Shown: positions 48,501 to 56,351 of the stretch, one piece after another
Numbering within the stretch: the stretch's first letter is position 1
Layout: each line of letters begins with the position of its first letter
DNA from: Chloroflexota bacterium
Lineage (GTDB): Bacteria; Chloroflexota; Dehalococcoidia; JACPQD01
Length of the DNA stretch: 64,000 bases
Assembly (NCBI GenBank): GCA_016190665.1
Contig: JACPQD010000055.1
Span: forward strand, 1-64,000
Direction: 5' to 3'
Program-made: the position numbers and the translations under genes
Notes under the pieces: model-generated
Database searches by the model: none
Seen by the model: only the letters and a program-made list of their open reading frames with translations
Told to the model about the DNA's origin: nothing

Positions 48501-49936
48501 GGCATCTCATCAGCGACGCTGAGTTTCCTTTGCTCCCAGCGCCACAGAAGAAGGTCGACCGTGTCCTCGTACAGCAGCGCCCGGGCGACCGGCAAGTGTC
48601 CCTTGTGAGTATGGACCAAGGCCATGACCGTCAGCAGGAGCGGGTTGGAGGCGAGCTCGGCCAGGTCCGGGCGCGCAACCGCCTCCTGGAGGCAAACGGA
48701 CATCTTACTCGCCGCTTCCTTCCCCAGTGTGACGGCGAGCTCCGTGGACCAGGCGCTAATGAACTTGTGGACCTTCTCGCCGTCGAACGGCGCCAGCTCG
48801 AAGGCCACATCCTTCAGTCGCCAGGCCGGGTCCTGGTAGGACAACGTGCGGCAGGTCACCACCATGCGGCTGCGATCGTAGCGTTGCGCGAAGGCCGCCA
48901 CTGCGTCCCGCACCAGAGTTCGCTGGTCCATGGTTGGGATTTCGTCCAGGCCATCCAACAGTACGATAGCTTGGCCGCCCTCCAGTCTGGCGTGCACTGG
49001 TCCAGCGGCCAGTTCCAGGTTCTGCTCTTTCAGGCGCGCAACGATGAAATTCCACAAGAGGCTAGGCGTCGCCTTTTGTTCCTTATCGCCCAGGCTGCGG
49101 GCGAAATCCCGCAGCATGACCATAACAGGTATGAGATCAGGCTCGGGCCACCCGGGAAGACGCTTCAGCCAGCCTGCCGTCGGCTCCAGGCCATGCAGCG
49201 CCAGGCAGAGCCCCAGGTGCTCGAGGAAGGTGGATTTCCCGGAGCCAGGGTCGCCCAGGATGACCAAGCGGCGATTCAATATGGTCGCAGCGAGAGCCGG
49301 AAGGGGCTGCATATACTCAGTCGAGCTGACAGCACTGGTTGTGTCCAGATTGATGTAGACCTGGTTTAGGTCGATGGGCTTCTGTTCGGCCTTGGGATCG
49401 CTCGCCCCTACCTCCATACCGAGCAAGGGCAATTGTCGGAGGCGCGTCACGTACATACGACGATAGATACTTAGCGCTTCTTCTGGGCCTGCGGGAGGCA
49501 GGCCCACGAACACGCCGGTCATGCAGTGCTTCGCGATAGCTTTCAGCACTTCCGAAACCGGCGTGGGCACAGGTAGATCGAGGGGTGCATGAACAGACCT
49601 ACACCAGTCAGGCAGTTCACATCGTTCTACCAAGAATGGAATAATGAAGTCTTTCCCAGGCGGTTGACTTTTGAGAGATTCGAGGGCCCAGTGGACCTCG
49701 CGTTGGCGAAAGCCGATCCGGTCGAACCCACGCCGCAGGAGCGGCACAAAGGCATCGGATTCACGGACGGCTTTCTTGATCTCTTCCTCATAGACGTCGC
49801 CCATTAACAGCTTATCTTTGTCCAGCCACACGTCCACTCCCGCAGATGCCAAGTCAGCGGCCAGCTTCCTGGCGAGCGCGCTGTCTTCCTTGGCGTAGCA
49901 GATAAAGACTTGCGGCCTTCTCGGCGGTTCACTCAT
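45572..49936 (-). CDS. TIR-NACHT-fGS-AAA conflict-system protein
   Basis: 1454 aa. Domains in order: TIR (8-137, QVFICYAKEDSALARKL; candidate catalytic Glu in FRQREVHWALE); linker; NACHT NTPase (220-400) with Walker A GDPGSGKST (228-236) and Walker B VLLDGLDEI; helical repeats; formylglycine-generating-like (fGS/SUMF1) C-lectin-fold domain (about 712-952: PAGPFIMGS...LPSEAEWEKAARG...SLRGGAWD...GFRVA); an unassigned region; AAA ATPase (about 1108-1400, GLRKIGKTS, VLILDEAERL); winged-helix end. TIR effectors cleave NAD+; NACHT/STAND cores sense invaders. Predicted anti-phage or cell-suicide switch with an extracytoplasmic-like fGS sensor reused in the cytoplasm. Function is inferred from the architecture. 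Confidence 0.88.
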   Translation of the reverse strand: MSEPPRRPQVFICYAKEDSALARKLAADLASAGVDVWLDKDKLLMGDVYEEEIKKAVRESDAFVPLLRRGFDRIGFRQREVHWALESLKSQPPGKDFIIPFLVERCELPDWCRSVHAPLDLPVPTPVSEVLKAIAKHCMTGVFVGLPPAGPEEALSIYRRMYVTRLRQLPLLGMEVGASDPKAEQKPIDLNQVYINLDTTSAVSSTEYMQPLPALAATILNRRLVILGDPGSGKSTFLEHLGLCLALHGLEPTAGWLKRLPGWPEPDLIPVMVMLRDFARSLGDKEQKATPSLLWNFIVARLKEQNLELAAGPVHARLEGGQAIVLLDGLDEIPTMDQRTLVRDAVAAFAQRYDRSRMVVTCRTLSYQDPAWRLKDVAFELAPFDGEKVHKFISAWSTELAVTLGKEAASKMSVCLQEAVARPDLAELASNPLLLTVMALVHTHKGHLPVARALLYEDTVDLLLWRWEQRKLSVADEMPRLRQLLFEAGRTDVDVKRVLGRLAFEAHQEGCGTLADIAQARLHKALAKLHPQESLVWARNVTEVTQLRAGLLMERSPEVYTFLHRIFQEYLAGAHLAAQAHFATQASGLVAQGAFWRQVILLAVGRLVYLHGDVGKPLLLVAELCPSKTDDSELAWRRAWLAGDALLEIGTNRVGDSALGRDLLDRVRLRLAGLLRAGALSPVERAAAGNTLARLGDPRFNPDRWHLPDEPLLGFVQIPAGPFIMGSAKGTTAYENEQPRHMVALPGYYIARYPVTVAQFQSFVESTGFSLTDPTSLQGLPNHPITNITFYEAGAYCKWLTEKLKDWSDTPEPLGGLLRAGNWCITLPSEAEWEKAARGTDGRIFPWGETQDPQKANCTDAGVFSASGVGAFPGGASPYGCLDMGGNVWEMCNSVRRAYPYRGDDGREDDAATAPRSLRGGAWDVGYDYSLSAYRGAFEPGSRSNTVGFRVAVSAPSTPTLGPILTQLLTFFGRADFQTTRVAPDLGEILVRTSKWVTHSGYGDILVGFFAGDLNGDHLRYLEKRIDDSAASKEVAYAVYDGELSDDAFWQLGAYKMGPGLTIVPLKTSAICDALLSESVDCFQRLRAVEQQYLGRHVNFYDESTAILDPTRFFGRHREADEIMNRLKLCQHTGIFGLRKIGKTSLLLHLKRRLHREAVPTAYLGLQKPRISPAGLFTDIVRQIKYSAEALGVSSAPNCKLLTDCAGQDPGSMFRHDILALWKVAQKELRSPLFVLILDEAERLVPHPESGLEAYEKYDEFFAPIRDLSQIERCLVSVVAAERPTIREEFIGAPRLNTMLELYDERYLSCLSLDECSNMIVKIGKLMGIGYSSGSLERIFEETAGHPYIARQLCALVTKDGVAGPVSVQDVNGAIDATLDRLGEYLRGWWGNLSDFERIALNSTLGGSASLDSPGEVCALHRLSKLGVIRPTEKGGWEIAIGVVRRWLQKRKGV

Positions 49937-49973
49937 CGACGTGTCTATCGTTCCTTGCTAGCGATCTTCTCGA

Positions 49974-50195
49974 TCATACGACCACGAACGGCACCTCTTT
50001 GCTGACCATGTTCCCTCCGAGACTCGCCGTCACCACGATCCCCCAGGTTCCTGCGGCCGCTCGCGCCCCACCATCCAGGTCCAGGACACGTTGCCATCGG
50101 CGTCCGCCGTCTTCGGCTCCAACCCCTGCGCCGTGCTCGGCCTCGACTTGTAGTGCACCGCGATCGTGCGCTTGGCACAAGGGAGACGCGGGAGT
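49974..50195 (-). pseudogene. Remnant of a secreted-protein C-terminal beta domain, frameshifted
   Basis: Minus-strand translation reads CAKRTIAVHYKSRPSTAQGL, then EPKTADADGNVSWTWMVG, and after a frameshift near 50065 continues RAAAGTWGIVVTASLGGNMV to a stop. This resembles small extracytoplasmic beta-sandwich domains seen at the C-termini of secreted nucleases and lipoproteins. No start codon or partner domain remains. Confidence 0.55.
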
Positions 50196-50396
50196 CCATT
50201 CACAAGCGCCTCTTATTTGCCTCCCGCTTTGTCACGCAAATCATAGACCCAACCGTCTTTCCCGTCAAGACCCTCTTCCGGAATGATGAATGATGAGTGA
50301 TGAATTCGCCGGCCCCCGTCCCCTGACCCCAACCCGCTGACCGCTGATGGGCTCGAACTCACACACTTCATCGACACGCTTGCGTCCATGCTTATT

Positions 50397-50465
50397 AACA
50401 TGGATGTACAGGATAGACAGGATAATCTCTTCATTCTAATCCTGTTCATCCTGTTTATCGATGTT
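50397..50465. repeat. Dispersed palindrome, copy A
   Basis: AACATGGATGTACAGGATAG and CTGTTCATCCTGTTTATCGA as imperfect inverted arms. Intact copy B is at 51844-51913; copy C at 53846-55280 is split by the insertion sequence. Confidence 0.8.
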
Positions 50466-50482
50466 CCTAAAGCGGGGCACGC

Positions 50483-50641
50483 CTACTCCCTCATCCGTGC
50501 CGAGTACAGTCGTATTGGCAGGCGCCGTCGAAAATCAAGAAAGTCCTTGTCGGATCTGAATATGTCCAAGTCACGCGTGTGCGCCACTGAGCAAATCAGG
50601 AAGTCGGTGTTCGACCCCTGGATGCCGTTTCGGCGACAGAT
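50483..50641 (-). pseudogene. Truncated vapC (C-terminal 52 codons)
   Basis: Reads ICRRNGIQGSNTDFLICSVA, then HTRDLDIFRSDKDFLDFRRR and LPIRLYSARMRE, in frame and close to the end of the intact VapC at 51931. The first 85 residues are absent, since the duplication broke off inside the gene. Confidence 0.88.
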
Positions 50642-50770
50642 GGTCATGATTCCTCCTCTGCGGTCGAATGGTGGACAAGTTCGTCATCTCCACGAGAGGC
50701 CAGGATAGCGGCCCACAGGGCGCCAGCGTCCCGAACGCTCCTGCGACCGGAAACCCCGCCGCAAACCCAT

Positions 50771-51337
50771 CTATTGCGTGTCTGCCTCTTTCAGCAGCCT
50801 CTCCCAGAGCGAGACGAGCCGGAGCTTCCCAATCCATTCTCGCAGATAGTCAAGGTCGAGCTTGCCAGCCTGCGATTCGTAGATACGCAAGGCGTCCGCG
50901 AACTGTTTCTCGCTGCCGCCGGTCTGATTCGCCCACCACAGTTTCGCCAGGATAGCGTCTTCAGGCGTCGGCACGTTGAGCCGGATGCCCATGAATTCCT
51001 GCTGGTACTTCCGCGCGAAGCGTGACTTGTCGAAGGGCTCGTCGGTGAGCACCCAGAAGTCTACTTTGTCCCCGGTCTGCGTGTCCAGGAGGTTGAACAT
51101 GCTCTTGGTCGCGGTAGCATCCCTGATGGCTTCGGGGTCCAAGTAGTAGCGCGGCGGGGGAAAGGTCTTCAGAAGTTCGCCGGCTGCCGCCACATCTATG
51201 GCGACCAGGAGGTCCACGTCGTGGGTAGAGCGTGGTTCGCCGTGGAGACTCGAGGCGACGGAGCCGGTGACCATGTAGTCGATGCCGGCCCTATCGAGGG
51301 CGGCAACGACGCCCCTCAGTAGTTCCTGTTGTGACAT
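50771..51337 (-). CDS. Nucleotidyltransferase (MNT/AbiEii-like)
   Basis: 188 aa. The nucleotidyltransferase motif GSVASSLHGEPRSTHDVDLL (GS..x..D-x-D) is clear; a helical region with PTPEDAILAKLWWANQTGGS and a terminal LREWIGKL follow. Such proteins act in type IV or MNT-HEPN toxin-antitoxin modules, adenylylating or guanylylating targets. It overlaps the upstream 77-aa gene by 22 nt. Chromosomal role unknown. Confidence 0.82.
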   Translation of the reverse strand: MSQQELLRGVVAALDRAGIDYMVTGSVASSLHGEPRSTHDVDLLVAIDVAAAGELLKTFPPPRYYLDPEAIRDATATKSMFNLLDTQTGDKVDFWVLTDEPFDKSRFARKYQQEFMGIRLNVPTPEDAILAKLWWANQTGGSEKQFADALRIYESQAGKLDLDYLREWIGKLRLVSLWERLLKEADTQ

Positions 51338-51549
51338 TTCGCCAGCCCCTCAAGGTAGACCTTCTTGATCTCGGCCTCGGACTTCTCGGGGAAGCGATGG
51401 CGGAGGCCGTGGAGGAAGAGCTGCCGCGAGAACTCCGTGAGCTCGAAGGCTTTGAGGAGCCTTTGCTCCGGGGTCATCTTGCGCAGGACGGCGAGATAGA
51501 GTTGGTGGTTGGGGCGGGGCTTCGCCTTGAACTGCTGTTCACTTGACAT
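51316..51549 (-). CDS. Small helical protein paired with nucleotidyltransferase
   Basis: 77 aa from ATG 51549 (MSSEQQFKAKPRPNHQLYLA). Mostly helical, with KMTPEQRLLKAFELTEFSRQ and ending FPEKSEAEIKKVYLEGLAKCHNRNY. Upstream in-frame ATGs at 51570 and 51690 exist but give unlikely residues. I do not recognise a named family; the 22-nt overlap with the nucleotidyltransferase makes it a partner or antitoxin candidate. Confidence 0.68.
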   Translation of the reverse strand: MSSEQQFKAKPRPNHQLYLAVLRKMTPEQRLLKAFELTEFSRQLFLHGLRHRFPEKSEAEIKKVYLEGLAKCHNRNY

Positions 51550-51714
51550 CGCGCCACCCCCCCCTGACATTGCCGTTCCTGACTCCCTTGCCGCGCCTGC
51601 CAACTGCTTTCCCAAGCAAGTCATCGTCCGCGCGCCGGCCGGCGGGCGTTTCGGCGCCCACTCCGGTCGTTCGTCCTGAATCTTACACAATCATACGTGC
51701 AATATCAAGCCCCG

Positions 51715-52089
51715 CTTCCGAAATGATGAATGCTGAATGATGAATGATGAATTCCCCGGCTCCCATCCCCTGACCCCAGCCCGCTGACCGCTGATGGGCT
51801 CGAACTCACATACTCTATCGACACGCTTCCGTCCACGCTTATTAACATGGATGTACAGGATAGACAGGATAATCTTTTCATTCTAAATCCTGTTCATCCT
51901 GTTTATCCATGTTCCTAAATCGGGGCACGCCTACTCCCTCATCCGTGCCGAGTACAGTCGTATTGGCAGGTGCCGTCGAAAATCAAGGAAGTCCTTGTCA
52001 GAAGTGAATATGTCCAGGTCACGATTGTGCGCCACTGAACAAATGAGAAAGTCGGTGTTCGACCCCTGGATTCCGTTTCGGCGGCAGAT
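51715..52089. repeat. Right copy of ~370-bp direct duplication
   Basis: Matches 50275-50641, including the same palindrome (51844-51913) and the 3' end of vapC. Here the vapC gene is intact, so this is probably the source copy. Confidence 0.88.
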
Positions 52090-52344
52090 ATTGAAGAATC
52101 TTGCCGCCTTCTCAAAATCGGCGGTATCCAACAACAGATCAGGAAATGCGGAAAGGTATGATCTCAGCTTTTCGAATTGACTTTCCGATTTGACTCCGGA
52201 CAGCAACTCCTGCCGGACCGGGCCGATCATCCGCACCCTCAACTCCCCGATCAACTCGGCCAAGTCTGCGATCGCGAAATGGTCCGCGGGGGCGCCTCTT
52301 CGCAATGCGAGCGACCAGACGGACGTATCTACCAATACGTTCAT
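51931..52344 (-). CDS. vapC: VapC-type PIN-domain RNase toxin
   Basis: 137 aa. Acidic PIN residues: VLVDTSVWSLALRRG (D5-like), LIGPVRQELLSGVKSE (E), STDFLICSVAHNRDLDIFTSDKDF (D residues). Cleaves tRNA or rRNA in the family. The start overlaps the vapB stop by 4 nt. A truncated copy lies at 50483. Confidence 0.92.
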   Translation of the reverse strand: MNVLVDTSVWSLALRRGAPADHFAIADLAELIGELRVRMIGPVRQELLSGVKSESQFEKLRSYLSAFPDLLLDTADFEKAARFFNICRRNGIQGSNTDFLICSVAHNRDLDIFTSDKDFLDFRRHLPIRLYSARMRE

Positions 52345-52541
52345 CGCTTCCGCCGCTGTTCCTTATAATCGTAAGACTCATCGTAGTCTATGGACCCAAA
52401 CAGTTCGGTTATCTCGGTCTGGCGTCTTCTTCGGATATACTCCTCAAGAGCTTCCGTGACGGCGGCCTTCTTTGTTCGGTGCTTGCCCACAGCTTTCGCC
52501 TGCTCCACCAGGGCATCGTCAATAGCCAGGTTGGTAGACAT
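52341..52541 (-). CDS. vapB: VapB-type antitoxin
   Basis: 66 aa. N-terminal RHH-like segment (STNLAIDDALVEQAKAVGKH RTKKAAVTEALEEY), C-terminal toxin-wrapping tail with IDYDESYDYKEQRRKR. Upstream of and coupled to vapC; represses the operon in the family. Confidence 0.88.
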   Translation of the reverse strand: MSTNLAIDDALVEQAKAVGKHRTKKAAVTEALEEYIRRRRQTEITELFGSIDYDESYDYKEQRRKR

Positions 52542-52641
52542 CGCATTCCCCTCCCCAATCGCTCTGCTTCAAATTCTACACAACCTGATGTGTGGCGTCA
52601 AGTGTGGCACCCTTCGAGGTACAGTCGGTCCTATGAGCAAG

Positions 52642-52672
52642 AGCAGGGGGAGCCGAAAGGCTCCCCCTGCTT
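52642..52672. terminator. Bidirectional terminator-like hairpin
   Basis: AGCAGGGGGAGCC / GGCTCCCCCTGCT with a GAAA tetraloop, flanked by AAG and TTG. Located between the diverging vapBC and the doxX end; no T-run on either side. Confidence 0.7.
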
Positions 52673-52769
52673 GAATTGTACGTAATTGTCCTCTTGCCAT
52701 GGGACGTGGGTTTAAATGATCTCCTACAAGATCATCGCGCTCTATTCTATCCCCTCTCGTTCAAAATAT

Positions 52770-53255
52770 TCAATCCTTTGGCGGCCGTTTCAGTATAGCA
52801 TCCAGAGAATAACGATCCGCAAAGTTCAGCGCTCCCAGAACCGCAAAAATCAAAACATAGAACCACATGAGATGCGCCGTGCCGAAGTTCTTTTGGGCAA
52901 CCATTCCGAACATCAGGACGAGCATCAAAATGCTGCCGGCTATGCTGGCGAGCCTGGTCTTAAAGCCCACCGTCAGCAAAATGCCAATCACAACCTGCAC
53001 CGGTGGAATCGCGTAGCAGATGATGGTGACGAGCCATCCCGGGAACAAATACAGACCCAGCAAGTTCACGCTGGCATAGGTCTTCACCGTCTCGGCAGCG
53101 AACTGGTCCAGGATCGGCAACCGCACCCCGCCGTGGGCAATCATGTGAAAGCCCATGGTGGCCCTCACCAGCAGATAGGCAACGGGAAGATCTCGCTGCA
53201 GGAATTTGTCCCGCCACCCCTTTTTGTCATGCGTCTCAACTTTCATTTCAGCCAT
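52770..53255 (-). CDS. DoxX-family membrane protein
   Basis: 161 aa, four or five helices: AYLLVRATMGFHMIAHGGVR, GWLVTIICYAIPPVQVVIGI, ASIAGSILMLVLMFGMVAQK, LMWFYVLIFAVLGALNFADR. DoxX relatives are quinone-associated or redox membrane proteins. GGAGGAAGG precedes the ATG. Neighbours give no further hint. Confidence 0.82.
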   Translation of the reverse strand: MAEMKVETHDKKGWRDKFLQRDLPVAYLLVRATMGFHMIAHGGVRLPILDQFAAETVKTYASVNLLGLYLFPGWLVTIICYAIPPVQVVIGILLTVGFKTRLASIAGSILMLVLMFGMVAQKNFGTAHLMWFYVLIFAVLGALNFADRYSLDAILKRPPKD

Positions 53256-53868
53256 GATCCTTCCTCCTCTTGGCGTTGAAGATCTCGATGGATTTAGAAA
53301 CCCCCACCCTTTGAGTGGGACATCGAGGACTGGCTACGCCGGTCCCGGATGGGAATGGCCAAAGGCCGGTCGATGAGGATCACCTATGGAAGCCAAAGTG
53401 TGCATGATTCTTGATTTGTGATTTTTGATTTTGGATTTCAGCGGGCAGTAACCAGTTCTTACCAAGCTGATGGCTGAAAGCTGACCGCTCGCTGCCATTT
53501 GGTTTCGACTTCGCCGAGTTAGGTTAGAAGTGTAGCAAGAACAGCCTTGTATGTCAACGGAATGATGGCCACAAGATATGGTATGAGATGCTGGGGATCG
53601 TGAATGTGTCATCGCCGGGGACAAAGCCTGATGCCCGGTGAACCGCCGATGAATCTGTTCCATGCATCCCTCCTTGACCAGAGGAATGCAACAAAGCGGT
53701 TCACTTTTCAACCATTAACAGTTCACTTTTGAATCGTTGGTAACACTGCGTTTGCTCCTTGTTGACAAGACATCTCAGATAGGGCAAAAATGTCTAGGAG
53801 AATTACCTTGTATCAGGCGTCCACACGGATTGGCCGATAATTATCAACATGGATGTACAGGATAGGCA
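53256..53868. other. Gene-free spacer upstream of DoxX
   Basis: About 610 bases. It holds GATTTTTGATTTTGGATTTC filler, two near-identical words GTTCACTTTTCAA and GTTCACTTTTGAA (53698-53735), and the left part of the dispersed palindrome (from 53846). No ORF with a ribosome site was found. Confidence 0.55.
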
Positions 53869-53876
53869 GGATAATT

Positions 53877-55233
53877 GAGGTTCTGTCAATAGGTGTGTAA
53901 ATAGGGTCAAGCGGCGGCCTCCTCTTCCACTGTGACCTCGACGCCGTCCTGGTAGTGCGCCCCAGAGCAGACCCTCTTCAAAAGTTCCGGGGCGTTTAGC
54001 CGGCGGAACCTCCTCTCGGCAAGCAGCAACATCTTCCAGATCACCGCCGTCGCGTTTTCTGTGCGCTTGAAACGCTTGGCTGCATCAGTGCGCAGCCGCA
54101 GAGCTGCGAAGGGCGATTCCACCGGGTTGGTGGTCCTGATGTGTATCCAGTGCTCCTTGGGAAACCGGTAGAAGGTTACCATCCGGTCCCAGTCCCGCTC
54201 CAGGGTAGCGGCCGCGTCCTTGTAGCCACGCCGAGAGCACCAGGCCAGGAAGCTTGACCGTAAGCGTTCCGCCTCTGCCTCGGTCGCTGCGTAAGGAATC
54301 TGGCAGAGCAGCAACCGTGCCTGGGCGTGCTGCTTGCGGGGCAGCTTGTCCAGGACGTTGACGATCTTATGGTTCCAGCAGCGCTGCTCGGCGGCCTCGG
54401 GATAAACGTTGCGCAACGCTCCCCAGATACCCAGATGCCCATCGCCGACGACCAGCCTCGGGGCCCGCATCCCCCGGCCCCGAAGGTCGCGCAGCACAGC
54501 GGACCAGCTTTCCGTGGACTCCCGATGCCCTGGGACCAGCGACAGAATGGCCTTACTCCCATCACTCAGTGCGCCGATGACCACCAGAAGCGCTGCCTTC
54601 TCCTTCTCCAGCCCCGCCTTAACGTAGATCCCGTCCACCCAGGCATAGACCAACTCGAGGTCGTCCAGCCGACGCTGGCGCCATATCTCCATCTCGCCTT
54701 GCCACCCCTCCTTCAGACGCGCCACCGTGCTGGCTGAGAGAGGCGCCTTCTCTCCCAAAAGTCCCCGCAAGGCCAAGTCAAAGTCACCCGCTGCCAGCCC
54801 GTGCAGGTACAGCTCCGGGATCAGCGTGGCCACCTCTTTGGTCCTCCTGTCGAAGAGGGGCAGCACCCGGCTGGTGAACCCGCTCCTCCAGACCGCGAAC
54901 ACGCGGCCTGCGCAAGGTTACAGTGCCACACTGCAGGGTCAAGCGCCTCTCCTTGCCATACCCGTTTCGATATCCGGGGTTCTCATCCACACCAGCGCGG
55001 CGTTGAGACTTGCCCCGGCCCAGGAACTCCGTGACCTCCTCTCTCAGAATCTCCTGCAGCGACTCTTGAATCTTCTCCCTCAGCCATTGCTCCAGATGCT
55101 CCCATGTGACCCTTGACACCTTCCTGTCATCCGTGTAATGCTTCCTCAAGGGGCGGCCTCCTTCTTTAAGTTTTCTCACTTAAGTAAGGATAACCGACCG
55201 CTCCCCTTTTTACACACTCTTTGAGTATACCTC
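53877..55233 (-). mobile_element. IS256-family insertion sequence, 1357 bp, with 8-bp target duplication
   Basis: Imperfect terminal inverted repeats: left end GAGGTTCTGTCAATAGGTGT (from 53877), right end, reversed, GAGGTATACTCAAAGAGTGT (to 55233), sharing GAGGT, TCAA and GTGTGTAAA. Flanked by a perfect 8-bp direct repeat GGATAATT (53869-53876 and 55234-55241), the target length typical of IS256. Inserted into a dispersed palindrome, whose two halves remain on the sides. Confidence 0.92.
53907..55179 (-). pseudogene. IS256-family transposase, frameshifted
   Basis: Mutator/IS256 DDE transposase in two frames. The N-terminal part (from 55179: LEQWLREKIQESLQEILREE, YRNGYGKERRLTLQCGTVTL) and the main part (ending 53907: YAWVDGIYVKAGLEKEKAAL, LVVGDGHLGIWGALRN, QRCWNHKIVNVLDKLPRK) join if one G of a GGG triplet (54879-54881 on the plus strand CCC) is removed. 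The DDE acids lie in WVDG, VGDG and the C-terminal region. Disrupted copy unless the shift is programmed or a sequencing error. Confidence 0.88.
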
Positions 55234-55338
55234 GGATAATTCTGCTCGATTTACAATCCTGTTCATCCTGTTTATCCATGCTCCCGTGTTGGGGCTCGGT
55301 GGAGCGTAAACATCAGTGTTACACGCTACTAGGGAGAA

Positions 55339-56148
55339 ATGATAATGAACGCGAGTGAGCTGATTGACGACCTGATTGCGAAGCTTACCGACTGGCGCGG
55401 CGTGACATTAGCCAATCTTCGAAGAATCATCCATGACGCTGACCCGGAAATAGTCGAGGAATGGAAATGGAGGGGGGCGCCTGTCTTTTCCGACAATGGG
55501 ATTGTCTGTGTTGCCAATGCTTTCAAGGATAAGGTGAAACTGACCTTTTACCATGGGGCCAGTCTGCCGGACCCGGACATGCTCTTTAACAGCGAGCTTG
55601 AAGGCAAGCAATGGCGGGCGATTGACCTCTTCAAGGACGACCAAATCAACGAGCGTTCATTGAAGGTTCTCCTGCGGGCTGCGGTGGCGTTTAATAAGGC
55701 CAAGGCAGGGGCGAGGGAGGCCAAGCAGGCCAAGGTGAGAAAAGGCGAGAAGGTCGCCGTCCTCCTCTCGGGCGGCAATCCGCAGATCGCGAAGGCCGAC
55801 GGCGACGCCCCAGTGCAGGCGTACATCGCCGCGATGCCGGGCTGGAAGCGCGACCTCGGGAAGCGCCTCGACGCGCTCATCGCGCGCAACGTGCCCAGCG
55901 TGCGCAAGGCCGTGAGGTGGAACTCGCCCATGTACGGCATCGAGGGCCAGGGCTGGTTTCTGGGGCTCCACGTCTTCACCCACTACGTCAAGGTGACCTT
56001 CTTCCGCGGCACGTCGCTGCGACCCGTTCCACCCGGAGGCACGGGGAAGGACGCGCGCTGGATCGACATCCACGAGGACGATCTCGACGAGGCGCAGATG
56101 GCGACGTGGGTGAAGCAGGCCGCCGCGTTGCCCGGCTGGGTCCCATAG
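55339..56148 (+). CDS. Tandem DUF1801 protein
   Basis: 269 aa made of two DUF1801-like domains: LIAKLTDWRGVTLANLRRII..VEEWKWRGAPVFSDNGIVCV and YIAAMPGWKRDLGKRLDALI..VRKAVRWNSPMYGIEGQGWF. The signature is W-x-x-P-x-(Y/F) with a downstream F/Y-rich strand. Family members are small cytoplasmic proteins of uncertain role. The first half is less G+C-rich than the second, which suggests a fusion of pieces with different origins. Confidence 0.85.
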   Translation: MIMNASELIDDLIAKLTDWRGVTLANLRRIIHDADPEIVEEWKWRGAPVFSDNGIVCVANAFKDKVKLTFYHGASLPDPDMLFNSELEGKQWRAIDLFKDDQINERSLKVLLRAAVAFNKAKAGAREAKQAKVRKGEKVAVLLSGGNPQIAKADGDAPVQAYIAAMPGWKRDLGKRLDALIARNVPSVRKAVRWNSPMYGIEGQGWFLGLHVFTHYVKVTFFRGTSLRPVPPGGTGKDARWIDIHEDDLDEAQMATWVKQAAALPGWVP

Positions 56149-56351
56149 CCGACCGTCCTGAGAACAGGTTCAGCTGCCTGGCCTTTGCCGCTTTCGTAAT
56201 GCTTCTACCCCTCCGCGTTGCGCCTCTGTTGCCTCCAGTTCCCGCTTGTGGTAGACTTATCCACCAATGAGGATATTCAAGCAGGCCAAGTAAAGAAGAC
56301 TGCGGGGTCGCCGAGTCTACTGCCTCAGCCCTAGAAGGGACTTTTTGATAT

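Larger units (their letters stand above)
50275..50641. repeat. Left copy of ~370-bp direct duplication
   Basis: Nearly identical to 51715-52089. Contains GAATGATGAATGATG filler, the GGCTCGAACTCACA word, the 69-bp dispersed palindrome (50397-50465) and the C-terminal part of a vapC gene. It ends at CGRCAGAT, where the two copies diverge. Confidence 0.88.

Noticed and set aside
50345-50365. GGCTCGAACTCACA word resembling a tRNA T-loop
   Set aside because: It is part of a duplicated filler repeat; no cloverleaf can be formed around it.
53698-53740. Ends of another insertion sequence (GTTCACTTTT repeats)
   Set aside because: Two short direct words only; no transposase or paired ends.
50397-55280. 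Possible CRISPR array from repeated 20-30 bp words
   Set aside because: Only three copies of one palindrome, far apart, without regular spacers or cas genes.
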